Assembly: GCA_026988395.1 (NCBI GenBank)
Contig: JALSLI010000119.1
Span: forward strand, 1-49,205
Reading direction: 5' to 3'
DNA length: 49,205 nt
DNA from: Flavobacteriaceae bacterium
GTDB lineage: Bacteria; Bacteroidota; Bacteroidia; Flavobacteriales; Flavobacteriaceae
Of this stretch, positions 17,447 to 28,774 are shown piece after piece. The notes beneath the pieces were generated by a model that saw only the letters and a list, made by a program, of their open reading frames with translations, was not told the DNA's origin and searched no databases. The stretch's first letter is position 1. Each line of letters opens with the position of its first letter. The position numbers were made by a program, and so were the translations under genes.

Positions 17447-17490
17447 TTTTATACATTTTTATAAGTTGCTAATTTAGTAAAATTATTTAT

Positions 17491-17868
17491 TCAACCAAAT
17501 TTTTTTTTAAAGTTCTTGAAAAGATATTCGAAAACAAATACCGCAACAATTATACCAATCGTGTTTGCCAGAGCATCAAACATATCTTTTGTTCTGTCTT
17601 GTGTAAACCAATCTTGTGCAAATTCGAGTAAAATTCCGTATAAAATTAACAAAATGACTATTTTAAAAACAGCTTGTTTTTCTTTTAAGGCGTATAACCA
17701 AGAAAGTGTGAGTGTAAAGTATGCAGAAAAATGAAAAAGTTTATCTACATTTTTTATTGGGATTTTTACATCTACACCTCCTGATTTTAAACTCAAATAT
17801 GCAATTAAAATAGTTAAAAGAACCGCTAAAATTTTAGCATTACGCTCCAATAACTTCTTTATACGCAT
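17491..17868 (-). CDS. VanZ-like small membrane protein
   Basis: A 125-residue protein with about four membrane segments and the VanZ-family features [16 protein letters not shown] near residue 42 and [26 protein letters not shown] near 80. VanZ relatives occur far outside glycopeptide resistance, and no resistance role is implied. The start at 17868 lies 29 bp inside gcvH and is the only Met available, so translation is probably coupled. It is part of the ruvA-sprA-gcvH unit. Confidence 0.85.
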   Translation of the reverse strand: MRIKKLLERNAKILAVLLTILIAYLSLKSGGVDVKIPIKNVDKLFHFSAYFTLTLSWLYALKEKQAVFKIVILLILYGILLEFAQDWFTQDRTKDMFDALANTIGIIVAVFVFEYLFKNFKKKFG

Positions 17869-18217
17869 TTACGTCTAGTAGTTTTGCATCATTTGTGTCT
17901 GCTATTTTTACTTTTATAATCCATCCTTCGCCGTAAGGATCTGAATTTACTAATTCGGGTTGATCTTCTAATGTTTCATTAAACTCGATTACTTCTCCTG
18001 CAACAGGCATAAATAAATCGGAAACTGTTTTAACAGCTTCAATACTACCAAAAACCTCTTCGGTATCTAGTTCTTCATCTAAAGTATCTACATCTACATA
18101 GACAATATCTCCTAATTCTTTTTGAGCAAAATCAGTAATTCCTATGGTTGCAATTCCATCTTCAATTTTTACCCATTCGTGATCTTTTGTGTACTTTAAT
18201 TCTTCCGGTATGTTCAT
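17840..18217 (-). CDS. gcvH: Glycine cleavage system H protein
   Basis: A 125-residue lipoyl carrier that shuttles the aminomethyl group between the P, T and L proteins of glycine cleavage. It begins [21 protein letters not shown] and has the lipoylation site [20 protein letters not shown] with the modified Lys near 63. Length is typical. It lies 20 bp after sprA and overlaps the vanZ-like gene by 29 bp. P and T proteins are not in the window; sprA-gcvH adjacency is a conserved flavobacterial arrangement as far as I recall. Confidence 0.96.
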   Translation of the reverse strand: MNIPEELKYTKDHEWVKIEDGIATIGITDFAQKELGDIVYVDVDTLDEELDTEEVFGSIEAVKTVSDLFMPVAGEVIEFNETLEDQPELVNSDPYGEGWIIKVKIADTNDAKLLDVNAYKEVIGA

Positions 18218-18237
18218 TTTATTCTAATTTAATTTTG

Positions 18238-21200
18238 TTAATTTCCTAAGTTATATCGTAAACTAATCCCTGTACTTATAGAGTTTCTAGGAAAAGTTGT
18301 AGAGATTTTAAATCTAGAACTATTTTGGTCGTAGAAAAACGAAGCCATCATGTTCTTATTTAGATTGTAATCTGCTTTAAATTTTATAGTTAAAATTCGT
18401 TGACCGCCGGTAATTTGGTTTGTTCCTGTTTGTATCGAACGGATAACAGTAATATTATCACGCAACCCTATATCTGCCCTAAGATTTATATCGCCTTTAA
18501 ATCTATTTTTTACGGCTCCCGTCTTAATAGTCCATTTTACATTTTTAATTTTATATCCTAAACCAAAGACGTATTCTTTACCACTTACTTCGGTAATAGA
18601 ACCATTTGCGAAATTAAGGTCTAAGGCTCTATCTTTTTTAATCTCTCCTTTAAAAGAGAAGGAATTTTTCATCTTCACTTCTAATTTTATCAATGGTGAG
18701 AATCGTTCGACTAAACTTACTCCTTGATAAAGGGTTTCATTAACATAGTTTCCGGCGATATCTAGTTGATTAATATTATTAGCATCATATTGCAGATTAC
18801 TGTTAAATCCTAAAATAGCATAAGTAGATTGGTAATTATGTTCTAAGGTAATAGATCTGAATTTCTTTTTAAAAATCTTTAATTTTGAAAGTCCGCGATA
18901 CGAAACACGCCAATTAGGTAGCGGAATACTTCTAAAAGCACTAAGTTTTACTTTATTAACATCTCTGCCGGAATAAGCCGCAAAAAATGCCGGTAACACT
19001 ACACTCTGACTGGTAAATACGCCTTGTGTAAAATCACCGTTACTAAATCCGTTAATGTTTTGTCCGGTTCTATTGGCCAATCGCTGTGCTATTGTTGCTC
19101 TGTAATCTAAGAAATTTTGAAATAATTTATCACCATCAATAAAAGCAGTACCAAGCATCATATTACTTATTGCAAAATTTCCGGTTTCGGTAATTGGCAC
19201 ATCAAAAGGGTTGTAATTAGGATCCGGATTATCGGTCACAATATCTATTTGTTGCGAGATATTACGCGTTTTGGTTTTATTTCCAAGAACACTTATTCGT
19301 AAATTTTTAAATGGTTTTACATCCATATCAATTTTTAAATCTTCAAAATGCGTGTTGCTGTATACTTTGTTATAAAAAGGATCATTTGTTAATCTGGTAA
19401 CCAACCAATTGTTTAAATAAGCGGTTTCCAATATGTTTTGTTGACTACCAAAAACAAATCCTAAATTTGGAGCATAACCGCCGTTGTAATTATCTCTACC
19501 CAAGAACCCGATTTCCGGTTTATATCCCGGAAGCATCGTTCCGTTATTTTCGGTATAACTAATCTTGAATTTTTTTACCGAAGTCGCCACATCTACCAAT
19601 CCTAAAATCACTTTTTTATAGAAAGGCAATTTTTTTTGATTAAAACGATTTCCTCCTCTTGCGAGTTTAGGTTTACCGTTTATTTTTGAATTCTTTTTTT
19701 TGCCTTTTCCTTTATCTTTTTCGATTTCTTTAGAATTTTTTACAGCTTTTTTACCTCCTTTTTTTAATTTTTTACGCTTGGTTTTTTTTCTGAACAATTT
19801 AGTTACACCCAAAGTTTTATACAGCTTGTTCATATTAAAATCGGCATTCAGATTGTGTGTATTTGCATTTTGAATAGTATTTCCGATTAAATCGACATAA
19901 GCATCCGAATTTCCCTTCCAATCAAAATCTGCCGTATAATTATAATTAGCCGTTACAAAATCTAAAAATGGAATTTTATTTATAGGAATTTTATACGATG
20001 CATCTAATTTTTGATGGTAATGTTGTGGTCTTCCGATATTAAAAAATTTATCAAAAATTTGAGCATCGATAATATCGCCATTTACATCTCTATCAAAATT
20101 ATCATAGATGTATGAATTTGCCGCCCTAAAATTAAATTTTAATGATTTTGTTAAATCATAAGCAATGCTATAATCCCAATCAAAAGCATAATTTCTTCGT
20201 TCTAATGTTGGCAATTGTGGAAAAGACGGATCGTCTACCAACGGTCGAATTAACTGTTCGTTATATGCTCGTAACACATTAGAATTTACCGAAATACTCT
20301 TTGGTAACAAACTAATATTAAAATCCTTAATAAGTTTTAAATATTTCTTTTTACTTAAAAATTTCGTGTTTTTAAAAGGTTCAATTGCTTTAGCATCAAA
20401 AGTATAATTATAACCTGCAGATGCTCGCACATTTTTATCTAGGTATCTTTCTACATTATAATCTCGGTGAAACATATCACTATACGCAAATGAAACCGAA
20501 ACATTTTCAATATCCCAAAGATGTGGTTTCTTCTTTAAGTTAGTACGTTCTTTACGCACATTCATTAAACTTATACTACGTCGTTTGGTGTAATCATTGG
20601 CTTTATCGCGATTAGGACTATTTACATCATTAGTATCTTCGTAAAGAACATCTTGATATTGCGGATCGTATTTTGGTGTTTTAACCGTTTCGGCGATACT
20701 CACATTTAAAGGCAATTTAAGTCCGATTTTTTTAGGTAATAATTGACCAATATTAACATTTGAAACCACATCGTATTGTTTGGTATCATCTTGACTTCTT
20801 TCGTTAACACGTTGATCTAAAGAACCAAAACCCTTTGTAGAAATACTTCCGTTTGCTGCAATATCGGCAAAATCGGCTAAATTAAGGTTGGTGTTTACCA
20901 AGGCAGACCAGCCTCCTTCATTATCAAAATCTACTGCTCGCATTTCGTTAAACCATAATTCACCACTTTTAGGGACATCACTTATATTTTTAATACCAAG
21001 CATCATTGTTTCTACTTTGGCAAGCGAAGGATTTCCTTTAACATAAAGCTTGTAACCATCATATTGTTTTCCGTTTACCGGAAACAACACATTTGGTTGC
21101 ACACCATTTTCAAATCGTTCTAATCGTAATTGACCAAATTTTTCGAGTGCTGCATCGATATCGTTTTTCCAGATATCTTCGGCTGAACGAGCCGAAAAAT

Positions 21201-24200
21201 CCGATACTTTTAAAGGCACTTCGATTTGATAATAATTATCGGTTAAATCGCTACCTAATCTTATGATTGCGGCAATATCATCATCTTGAATCGCTTCCGG
21301 TCCGTTTTGTGTTAAACCTTCTAAGTGAATAAACATTCTAAAACGCTTAAACATTCGTAAATCAAAACTGGTATTTTTAAATACAGCTCTAATTTGCTCC
21401 GGTTCCAAACTTTTTACCTTTACACTTAACGACTGTTCATTTTGCAGTTGAATACTGGTACTACCTTGTAATCTTTCACGACGTAATCCCGGAGGTAACA
21501 CATATGGTATCGGCACTCTTCGTTCATTTGCTTGAATACTTACCGTTCCTACTTCAAAACTTTGATTTTCGGCAGGTGTTAAGTCTAATGGCGGATTTGG
21601 TATTGGTTCTTCCAAATGTTTGGTATATCGTCTCCAAGTACCTCTTACCAATTCTAATTTTCCTAAACGTAAAACGATTGGTTTTTTAAATTTAGTGAGG
21701 TACATACGCATAAATCGTATGGAATTAAAATCAGATATTCCGCCTATTCTTTGATCGTCGGTTACGGTTTGCACCGGAATTCTAAATTGATACCAAGTAG
21801 TAGTTTGTTCGCTACCATTTGGAAGCGTTACCGTTGTGATTTTACTATCTACAATATTATTTTGACCAACCACAAAATCACTTTGCTTTACCGAAATTTT
21901 ATATTCAAAATAACTTTCTGCAGTACTTAATGTTTGATCTCGGTTTAAATCTTCAATATCCGGATAAGGTGTTGCCGCTGTTGGATAACTTTCTGTTGAG
22001 TTATTAATTGTAGGTGAATTTCCTTCGGTATTATTAAAATCTTTATACCTTCTAATTATTGAGGCGTTTTGTGCATCATACACATCTGAATTTTTAAAAT
22101 AACGATAATCATCTGATGACGGATCTTGTTGAGCCAAAGTTTGAGCATTTCCGCTTAAAGCGTTAATAAAATCTTGATAATCACTTAATTCGTGTGCTAA
22201 ATCTTTTCCATCTAAACCAACATCTTGATTTTTTCTTGCATTATCATCTTCCGGAAAGGCATTTATTAAAGTTTGTGTAATCGGCACATATGAATAATCT
22301 GTTGCAATAACATTTTGAGTTGGTCCCGGAGTTGTATCAATATTACCATCTTCGGGTAAACCATTTTCAAACATTTTTAAATCATCGTGCAAAACATCTT
22401 CCGAAATATTTCCTAAATTAAAATACAATTCACCTTCTAAATCACTTGGATTAATTGGTTGTGTAGCACCTTCGGCTTCGGTTAAGGAGTAGTTTTCAAA
22501 AGGATCCATCATCCAAAACTGAATATATTCTACATTGGCTTGTTGGAAATCGGTTGTGGTTAAAGCTCGTGTAATACCTGCCCAGCGATCTTGAGCATCG
22601 GTAAATTTTCCGGTGTTTGCATCGACATTATCAACATCGTAATTATAAGGACCTCTTTCTTCAGGGAAATATGCCAAATCAAAAGTTCTAATCAAATTGG
22701 TTTGCGTAATATCTAAATCTTGATTTGGGAAAAGTTCATCATAAGTAACACTTCTGGTTTCTGCCCTGGATAATTCTTCTTCATCAATATTATCAGGTCT
22801 TAAAGTAGTTCCGTAAAAAATTCTGTCGATACTGTACCAGGCTAATTTAGAGCGTTTATTACCGTAGCGAAGATTAGTTGGCTCATTATTATCGATAAAC
22901 GGATTTGGATCTCCAGCATTTCGCAATGGCACACTTGCCATTTTCCATTGTGTTGGCGAATCAATATTAAGCGGAATTTGAGTTCCTTCAAAATCATCTA
23001 AATACGATGCCGCTTCTCCGTTAAGTTCAATAGATTTAGGTGAATTTGGTAATAAATATGCTGCTTCGGCTCTAACAGAAAGGTTCGACGGAGCATCGGT
23101 ATCTATATTTGGTAAATGATTTACTAATTTGGTTAAAAACGGAATTTCGGAATTATAATTTAAATTAATTCCGATAATGGAATTGTTTACAGGTTCGTTG
23201 CCAAATTGTGCTTTTTGGGTAAAAGGTCTTTCGCGTAAGTTTAAAAATGTTCCACCTACGGCAAGTTTTTCCGAAAATTTATGCTGTACATCTAATCCCA
23301 TAAATCGTCGGTTTTGAGTAGAAAATGAATTATTGGTCTCAACGGAAACTTGTATTGGTGCATTTGATGCAATTAATGCAGGATTGATAATTTGCACATT
23401 TCCTATTTGATAATCCACAATATAATCAATACCTTCCGCCAAGGTTCTTCCGCCGGTAGTAACTACAACAGAACCTCTTGGCACGTTAAATGCTCCTAAC
23501 GGAATACCGTTTGTACCTTCGGATTTGTAATATCCTTTTAAAACATACCTGTCTTTATTTTGGTAGTTATTTTGAGCAGCAGATTGCGTGTTTGTATATA
23601 ATTCACTAAAAATATAATTGTCATCTGCCGGATCGGTTAGTGTTGTACTAAGGTGATTTCCAAAAGGTTGCGCTATCGGAAAAATAATTAATCCGTTTTG
23701 CGAATCTACCGTAATTCCTTCGACATAATCGAAATAACCATCACCATTTGGATCCGGATTTTGTGAAGAATCCAAGCGATCTACACGTAATAAATTGAGC
23801 AAACTTTTATTGGCAATATTTGGTGTTTGTGCATTTTGTAAGGTATTGATAGGCACACCTGTTGAAGGGTCATTATACATTACTTCAAGGCGAAAACCAT
23901 CCGGATTTAACTGTCTGGAACGCAAATCGTAAATATTTTTCATCATCAATTTCCATAGTGGAATGTTCGTATTTACAATTTCAGGTCTTAATAATTTTAC
24001 TACTAAATTATTTGGAGCTTCAATTCCGTTGGATGTTAATTCACCTACTTGAAAAGTAGTTATTTCATTAGTTGTTGGGTCTAATTCGGTATATTCGTAA
24101 GCAACGGAAAGCACTTCACTTTCGGCAAGCGGACGATTTAATGTAACATATCCTAAGGAAGGATGTAAGGTAAAATCTCTTCCTTGAATTAACTTTTTGG

Positions 24201-25461
24201 CATTTACCACGACCGAAAAATCAGTTCCTTGTAAAAATCCGGGTAATGCAGATGATACCGTTGCAATATTACGAATTGGATCATTTTGCGTTAAATGTGT
24301 TACCAAACTATTTGCCTCATTTGATGGATCATGAGCTCCTAGTGGTGTAACAGTTGTATTGGTAAAGTTTGTGGTATTTCCTTCTGCTAAATCGGCTAAG
24401 GCAACAATCGTTCTTACATTTTCTGTTTCATTATTTCGGTTGGTTATCCAAACTTCAATTCTGGTAATATTTATAGAGCTGTTTACCAATGGGAAATTCT
24501 GCAAAGCACTGTTAAACTTTTCACGAAATTTATGTGCCAAGAAAAAATGGCGATCTTTATCGTATTCACTTCCTTTAATTTCAAATTCGTGTACGGTTGC
24601 TCCTCCTTGTGCTGCTACACTACGTGTTTGCGATTGTTGTTTGGCAAAAACAGCGGTAATATCGGTTGCCCCAAATTGTAATTTTGTTTTAAATCCGAAT
24701 AAATTCTGAGCTCCTTTTATAAGAGAACTTTGCAAAGGCATGCTTACATTACCAACTTCAATTTTTTGGATAATATCATCTTCGGTCGGCGTGTATTCTA
24801 ACTTAATTAAATTCTGAAAATCAAAAGTCGATTGAGTATCGTAATTGATATTTACATTTACTCTGGTTCCTACTTTTGCATTTACACTGGCACTTATCTG
24901 TTGGTCAAAATCAAAAGTGGTACTTTTTCGGTTTCTTTCGGAAAGTAACGGATTTTCGGTTTTTTGATATAAAACACCCATTTTAACGAGAACATTTCCT
25001 TGTAAATTTACTTCAATTTGATTGCCTCCAAAGATAGATTCAAAAAATTTAGAATTTACATAATATTTAGGTAAAAGATCTTTTTTAGCTTCTTCGCTGC
25101 CTTTCTTTTTACCATCTACGGCACTTATTTTGGTTTTAAAATAATCGAGCATATCTCGCTTTAAGCGATATTGTTTATACTCATCGGCAGTCATATAAAT
25201 AGGACTTTTAATATAATAATCACCTATTTTTTCTACAAAGATGTATTTTCCGGTTTCGGGATCATAGATTACTTCAGTGTTTGCTCCATTTAAGAATAAA
25301 TCACCGTATTGTGTTGGCGAAAAATCGTAAGGCAATGGCGATATGGTATCATTTTGAACAGAATTAGAAGGGACTGTTGGCGTATTTTGTGCTTTTGCAA
25401 AAAGAAATCCTGCAAAAACAAATAAAACGACTATTTTAAATATATAATTTTTCTTATTCAA
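18238..25461 (-). CDS. sprA: SprA, type IX secretion outer-membrane translocon
   Basis: A 2407-residue outer-membrane protein that forms the giant barrel through which type IX substrates leave the cell, and is needed for gliding in motile relatives. Signal peptide 1-25 (FLFAKAQ). Length matches the SprA/Sov family, and NQIEVNLQGNVLVKMG, GVPINTLQNAQTPN and DDFEGTQIPLNIDSPTQWKMASVPLRN are features I associate with it. A very Lys-rich stretch (about 1885-1935; KKTKRKKLKKGGKKAVKN and further runs) sits in the barrel half, probably a loop. The protein ends in ISLRYNLGN. It lies 5 bp after ruvA and 20 bp before gcvH. A likely client protein is encoded at 43-45 kb. Confidence 0.96.
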   Translation of the reverse strand: MNKKNYIFKIVVLFVFAGFLFAKAQNTPTVPSNSVQNDTISPLPYDFSPTQYGDLFLNGANTEVIYDPETGKYIFVEKIGDYYIKSPIYMTADEYKQYRLKRDMLDYFKTKISAVDGKKKGSEEAKKDLLPKYYVNSKFFESIFGGNQIEVNLQGNVLVKMGVLYQKTENPLLSERNRKSTTFDFDQQISASVNAKVGTRVNVNINYDTQSTFDFQNLIKLEYTPTEDDIIQKIEVGNVSMPLQSSLIKGAQNLFGFKTKLQFGATDITAVFAKQQSQTRSVAAQGGATVHEFEIKGSEYDKDRHFFLAHKFREKFNSALQNFPLVNSSINITRIEVWITNRNNETENVRTIVALADLAEGNTTNFTNTTVTPLGAHDPSNEANSLVTHLTQNDPIRNIATVSSALPGFLQGTDFSVVVNAKKLIQGRDFTLHPSLGYVTLNRPLAESEVLSVAYEYTELDPTTNEITTFQVGELTSNGIEAPNNLVVKLLRPEIVNTNIPLWKLMMKNIYDLRSRQLNPDGFRLEVMYNDPSTGVPINTLQNAQTPNIANKSLLNLLRVDRLDSSQNPDPNGDGYFDYVEGITVDSQNGLIIFPIAQPFGNHLSTTLTDPADDNYIFSELYTNTQSAAQNNYQNKDRYVLKGYYKSEGTNGIPLGAFNVPRGSVVVTTGGRTLAEGIDYIVDYQIGNVQIINPALIASNAPIQVSVETNNSFSTQNRRFMGLDVQHKFSEKLAVGGTFLNLRERPFTQKAQFGNEPVNNSIIGINLNYNSEIPFLTKLVNHLPNIDTDAPSNLSVRAEAAYLLPNSPKSIELNGEAASYLDDFEGTQIPLNIDSPTQWKMASVPLRNAGDPNPFIDNNEPTNLRYGNKRSKLAWYSIDRIFYGTTLRPDNIDEEELSRAETRSVTYDELFPNQDLDITQTNLIRTFDLAYFPEERGPYNYDVDNVDANTGKFTDAQDRWAGITRALTTTDFQQANVEYIQFWMMDPFENYSLTEAEGATQPINPSDLEGELYFNLGNISEDVLHDDLKMFENGLPEDGNIDTTPGPTQNVIATDYSYVPITQTLINAFPEDDNARKNQDVGLDGKDLAHELSDYQDFINALSGNAQTLAQQDPSSDDYRYFKNSDVYDAQNASIIRRYKDFNNTEGNSPTINNSTESYPTAATPYPDIEDLNRDQTLSTAESYFEYKISVKQSDFVVGQNNIVDSKITTVTLPNGSEQTTTWYQFRIPVQTVTDDQRIGGISDFNSIRFMRMYLTKFKKPIVLRLGKLELVRGTWRRYTKHLEEPIPNPPLDLTPAENQSFEVGTVSIQANERRVPIPYVLPPGLRRERLQGSTSIQLQNEQSLSVKVKSLEPEQIRAVFKNTSFDLRMFKRFRMFIHLEGLTQNGPEAIQDDDIAAIIRLGSDLTDNYYQIEVPLKVSDFSARSAEDIWKNDIDAALEKFGQLRLERFENGVQPNVLFPVNGKQYDGYKLYVKGNPSLAKVETMMLGIKNISDVPKSGELWFNEMRAVDFDNEGGWSALVNTNLNLADFADIAANGSISTKGFGSLDQRVNERSQDDTKQYDVVSNVNIGQLLPKKIGLKLPLNVSIAETVKTPKYDPQYQDVLYEDTNDVNSPNRDKANDYTKRRSISLMNVRKERTNLKKKPHLWDIENVSVSFAYSDMFHRDYNVERYLDKNVRASAGYNYTFDAKAIEPFKNTKFLSKKKYLKLIKDFNISLLPKSISVNSNVLRAYNEQLIRPLVDDPSFPQLPTLERRNYAFDWDYSIAYDLTKSLKFNFRAANSYIYDNFDRDVNGDIIDAQIFDKFFNIGRPQHYHQKLDASYKIPINKIPFLDFVTANYNYTADFDWKGNSDAYVDLIGNTIQNANTHNLNADFNMNKLYKTLGVTKLFRKKTKRKKLKKGGKKAVKNSKEIEKDKGKGKKKNSKINGKPKLARGGNRFNQKKLPFYKKVILGLVDVATSVKKFKISYTENNGTMLPGYKPEIGFLGRDNYNGGYAPNLGFVFGSQQNILETAYLNNWLVTRLTNDPFYNKVYSNTHFEDLKIDMDVKPFKNLRISVLGNKTKTRNISQQIDIVTDNPDPNYNPFDVPITETGNFAISNMMLGTAFIDGDKLFQNFLDYRATIAQRLANRTGQNINGFSNGDFTQGVFTSQSVVLPAFFAAYSGRDVNKVKLSAFRSIPLPNWRVSYRGLSKLKIFKKKFRSITLEHNYQSTYAILGFNSNLQYDANNINQLDIAGNYVNETLYQGVSLVERFSPLIKLEVKMKNSFSFKGEIKKDRALDLNFANGSITEVSGKEYVFGLGYKIKNVKWTIKTGAVKNRFKGDINLRADIGLRDNITVIRSIQTGTNQITGGQRILTIKFKADYNLNKNMMASFFYDQNSSRFKISTTFPRNSISTGISLRYNLGN

Positions 25462-25466
25462 GGCTA

Positions 25467-26051
25467 CTACAAGTTTTTTAACGCTTTTTTTATTAATTCT
25501 TCAAGCGATATATTAGGGGATTCTTGTATTATTTTTTGTACTAACTTATCTACTTGACGTTTGGTGTAACCCAAAACTTCTAAAGCAGATAACGCTTCAT
25601 CTTTAATTGTATTGTGATTAGTAGCTAAAGATTCTTCGGATAAATTGTATGTTTTAATAATTTTATCTTTTAAATCAATGATTACTCTTTGTGCCGTTTT
25701 GGCTCCAATCCCTTTAACAGACTGAATTGCAGCAGTATCAGACGATGCTATTGCTTGTTGTATTTGCTCCGTTGTCATAGATGAGAGCATTACTCTTGCG
25801 GTGCTTGGCCCAACTCCGGAAACGGAAATTAAAAGTCTAAAAATTTCACGTTCTAATTTATTTGCAAAACCATAAAGTGTTTGGGTATCTTCTCTAACGA
25901 TAAAATGCGTGTATAACATTAAATTCTCTACATCCGGAATTGCAGCAAATGTATTTAAAGAAATATTTAAAAAATAACCTACACCATTGCAATCGATGAT
26001 TGCATAAGTGGGATTTTTTTCTATTAATTTTCCTTTGATATGTGTAATCAT
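25467..26051 (-). CDS. ruvA: Holliday junction branch-migration protein RuvA
   Basis: A 194-residue DNA-binding subunit of the RuvAB complex that grips Holliday junctions. It starts MITHIKGKLIEKNPTYAIIDCNGVGYFLNI (OB-fold), has two helix-hairpin-helix signatures, SVSGVGPSTARVMLSS near residue 75 and VKGIGAKTAQRVIIDLKDKI near 110, and a C-terminal RuvB-contact domain (ALSALEVLGYTKRQVDKLV). It is first in the unit ruvA-sprA-gcvH-vanZ and sits behind a TACATTTG promoter. Confidence 0.97.
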   Translation of the reverse strand: MITHIKGKLIEKNPTYAIIDCNGVGYFLNISLNTFAAIPDVENLMLYTHFIVREDTQTLYGFANKLEREIFRLLISVSGVGPSTARVMLSSMTTEQIQQAIASSDTAAIQSVKGIGAKTAQRVIIDLKDKIIKTYNLSEESLATNHNTIKDEALSALEVLGYTKRQVDKLVQKIIQESPNISLEELIKKALKNL

Positions 26052-26076
26052 AAAGAGGTCACCGGTTTTATCGTGT

Positions 26077-26084
26077 CAAATGTA
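26077..26084 (-). promoter_or_regulatory. -7 promoter element TACATTTG of the ruvA-sprA unit
   Basis: Exact TAnnTTTG on the minus strand 25 nt before the ruvA ATG, in the gap after maeB. No clear -33 TTG. Confidence 0.45.
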
Positions 26085-26112
26085 TTAATAATTTAGAGAA
26101 CTTAAAATTTTT

Positions 26113-28392
26113 TTAATATTTATTCTTTTCTCTTTGTTGTGCATCAATAACTGCAATGGCTGCCATATTTACCATTTCATCTACACTGGTGCCTAATTGT
26201 AAGATATGAACAGGTTTTTTAAAACCTAACATAATTGGTCCGATAGATTCGGATGCGTACAATTCTTTCATCATTTTATAGGTAATGTTTGCGGCATCTA
26301 AATTGGGAAAAATAAGCACATTTGTTTTTTTTCCTACCAATTTGGAAAAAGGAAATTTTTCTTTAAGCATCTCTTGATTAAAAGCAAAATCTGCCTGAAT
26401 TGGTCCATCGATTACAGTATTTGGATGGTTTTTTTGAATATATGCAACTGCTTTATCTATTTTACGTGTTTCCGGTATTTTTGTAGAACCAAAATTAGAG
26501 AAAGACAACATGGCTATATTTGGTTTTAAACCGAATAACTTCACCAAATTACTGGTCATTTTACTGATTTCAATTAAATGTTCGGAAATTGGATTAATAT
26601 TAATGGTCGTATCTGCCAAAAACATAGGTCCTTTTTTGGTAAGCATGATGTTACAAGCGGCAATTCGGGATACATCATCGGATTTCCCAACAATTTCAAA
26701 CATCGGTTTAATCACGCTTGCATAACTACGCGAATAACCGGTTATCATACAATCTGCCTCTCCTTCATTAACCATCATTGCGGCAAAAAAGTTACGTTCA
26801 CGCATCATTTTTTTAGCTGCAAGTTGTGTAACTCCTTTTCGTTGACGGCTTTTCCAATAAATTTCACCAAAACGCTTTCTTCGTTCCTTTTCTTCTTTGG
26901 TTTTTGGATCGATAATTTCAACTTCTGTATCAAAACCTATTTCTTCTCTTAATTCATTTATAATTTCTTTATTTCCTAAAAGAATCGGGATTCCTATTTT
27001 TTCTTCATAAACAATATGTGCTGCTTTTAGTACGTCTAAATGATCAGCTTCGGCAAAAATAATTCGCTTAGGATTTGCTTTAGCTCTGCTGTGCATTAAA
27101 CGTATTAATTTGTTACCGGTACCTAAACGCTCCATTAATTCATCGCGATATTTTGTCCAATCTTTTATCGGGTTTTTTGCAATACCGCTTTCCATTGCTG
27201 CTTTTGCTACTGCCGGAGGAATAGTGTAAATTAATCTTGGATCAAAAGGTTTTGGAATAATATATTCTTTTCCAAAAGTTAAATTTACTTGATCGTACAC
27301 AATATTAACTTGCTCAGGAACATTTTTTTTTGCCAAATCGGCAAGTGCATGAACGGCGGCAAGCTTCATTTTTTCATTAATTCCGGTTGCTCTAACATCT
27401 AATGCTCCTCTAAAAATAAACGGAAATCCTAACACATTATTCACTTGATTTGGCGTATCCGATCTTCCGGTTGCCATAATAATATCTTTTCTGGCAGCAA
27501 TAGCCGTTTTATAATCAATTTCGGGATCCGGATTTGCCAAAGCAAAAACAATAGGATGTTCGGCCATTGTTTTTAACATTTTGGGTGTAACAATTCCTCC
27601 TTTAGATAAGCCGACAAAAACATCGGCATTTACCATAGCTTCTTCTAAGGTGAAAATATCTCTTTTAGTGGCAAATTCCTTTTTTTGTTCGGTTAAATCG
27701 TTTCGGTCTGCACGAATCACACCTTTGCTATCGCACATTACGATATTCTCGTTTTTTACACCTAATTTTTTATATAATTTAGTACAAGATATAGCTGCTG
27801 CTCCGGCACCACTAACCACAATTTTTACTTTTGAAATATCTTTTCCGGTAATTTCAATGGCATTTTTTAAGGCTGCTGCCGAAATAATTGCCGTTCCGTG
27901 TTGATCATCATGCATTACCGGAATATCTAATTCCTCTTTTAATCGCCGTTCAATTTCAAAAGCTTCGGGAGCTTTAATATCTTCTAAATTAATCCCACCA
28001 AATGTTGGTGCAATCGCTTTAACTGCCTCAATAAACTGATCAATAGTTGATGCATCTACCTCAATATCGAAAACATCTATATCGGCAAAAATTTTAAAAA
28101 GTAGTCCTTTTCCTTCCATTACCGGTTTTGAGGCTAGAGGACCAATATCGCCAAGACCTAAAACTGCAGTACCATTTGATATAACACCTACAAGATTTCC
28201 CTTTGCCGTATATTTATATACATCATCGGGTTTTTCTTTTATTTCTAAACAAGGAGCCGCTACTCCCGGAGAATATGCTAAAGATAAATCTCGTTGAGAT
28301 GTGTGTTTTTTTGTTGGAATAACCTCAATTTTCCCTGGTTTTGGTTTGGAATGATATATTAATGCTTCTCTATTTTTTCTCTTACTCTTCAT
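26113..28392 (-). CDS. maeB: NADP-dependent malic enzyme with phosphotransacetylase-like domain
   Basis: A 759-residue fusion, the usual MaeB length. The malic domain (about 1-430) decarboxylates malate to pyruvate and has [10 protein letters not shown] near residue 40, [22 protein letters not shown] near 75, [11 protein letters not shown] and the nucleotide-binding VVSGAGAAA. The C-terminal part (about 430-759) resembles phosphotransacetylase and is thought to be regulatory rather than catalytic in this family. The start is moved to [14 protein letters not shown] (28392) because the family begins there and because the longer ORF would start upstream of a TATCTTTG promoter at 28417-28424. Confidence 0.94.
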   Translation of the reverse strand: MKSKRKNREALIYHSKPKPGKIEVIPTKKHTSQRDLSLAYSPGVAAPCLEIKEKPDDVYKYTAKGNLVGVISNGTAVLGLGDIGPLASKPVMEGKGLLFKIFADIDVFDIEVDASTIDQFIEAVKAIAPTFGGINLEDIKAPEAFEIERRLKEELDIPVMHDDQHGTAIISAAALKNAIEITGKDISKVKIVVSGAGAAAISCTKLYKKLGVKNENIVMCDSKGVIRADRNDLTEQKKEFATKRDIFTLEEAMVNADVFVGLSKGGIVTPKMLKTMAEHPIVFALANPDPEIDYKTAIAARKDIIMATGRSDTPNQVNNVLGFPFIFRGALDVRATGINEKMKLAAVHALADLAKKNVPEQVNIVYDQVNLTFGKEYIIPKPFDPRLIYTIPPAVAKAAMESGIAKNPIKDWTKYRDELMERLGTGNKLIRLMHSRAKANPKRIIFAEADHLDVLKAAHIVYEEKIGIPILLGNKEIINELREEIGFDTEVEIIDPKTKEEKERRKRFGEIYWKSRQRKGVTQLAAKKMMRERNFFAAMMVNEGEADCMITGYSRSYASVIKPMFEIVGKSDDVSRIAACNIMLTKKGPMFLADTTININPISEHLIEISKMTSNLVKLFGLKPNIAMLSFSNFGSTKIPETRKIDKAVAYIQKNHPNTVIDGPIQADFAFNQEMLKEKFPFSKLVGKKTNVLIFPNLDAANITYKMMKELYASESIGPIMLGFKKPVHILQLGTSVDEMVNMAAIAVIDAQQREKNKY

Positions 28393-28416
28393 TTTAATTG
28401 CATTTAAAGCGAAGGA

Positions 28417-28424
28417 CAAAGATA
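28417..28424 (-). promoter_or_regulatory. -7 promoter element TATCTTTG for maeB
   Basis: Exact TAnnTTTG on the minus strand 24 nt before the chosen ATG, and downstream of the track ORF's start. No convincing -33 TTG. Confidence 0.5.
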
Positions 28425-28671
28425 CGAGATTTTTGAGTGATTTCATTTTCTTATAAAATAAAATTATTATATGTGTTTCTCACTCAAAATTTTATTCTCA
28501 ATTTGTGTATTAAGGTATTGCTTTTTTATTTTCATTCCTGTTTTAAGAATCCCTTTAAACACTCCTTGTAACAGAAAAATATTTACACAATTATTTGATT
28601 AACAATATATTACAAATTATTCGATTTCCATACAAAAATCAAAATTTTTATCAAATTGTTAAAAACTTCTC

Positions 28672-28697
28672 TTGACTTGTGAATAACTACATCTTTG
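28672..28697 (+). promoter_or_regulatory. Candidate nrdBA promoter (TTGAC / CATCTTTG)
   Basis: The 328-bp gap between maeB and nrdB holds no ORF of note. In it TTGAC at 28672 and CATCTTTG ending at 28697 (one mismatch to TAnnTTTG) could form a promoter with a 77-nt leader. No clear NrdR box was seen. Confidence 0.35.
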
Positions 28698-28774
28698 ATT
28701 TTAGCCTTTTTTTTTCGTTCTTTGTTTACACGAAAATTCAGCTATGAATATTCCCTTAATCCATTAAAAAAAAG

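Noticed and set aside
17491-17868. Glycopeptide resistance from the VanZ-like protein
   Set aside because: VanZ-like proteins are common without other van genes, and none are present here.
28447-28774. NrdR-type operator upstream of nrdB
   Set aside because: No convincing match to the paired NrdR boxes; only loosely similar AT-rich stretches.
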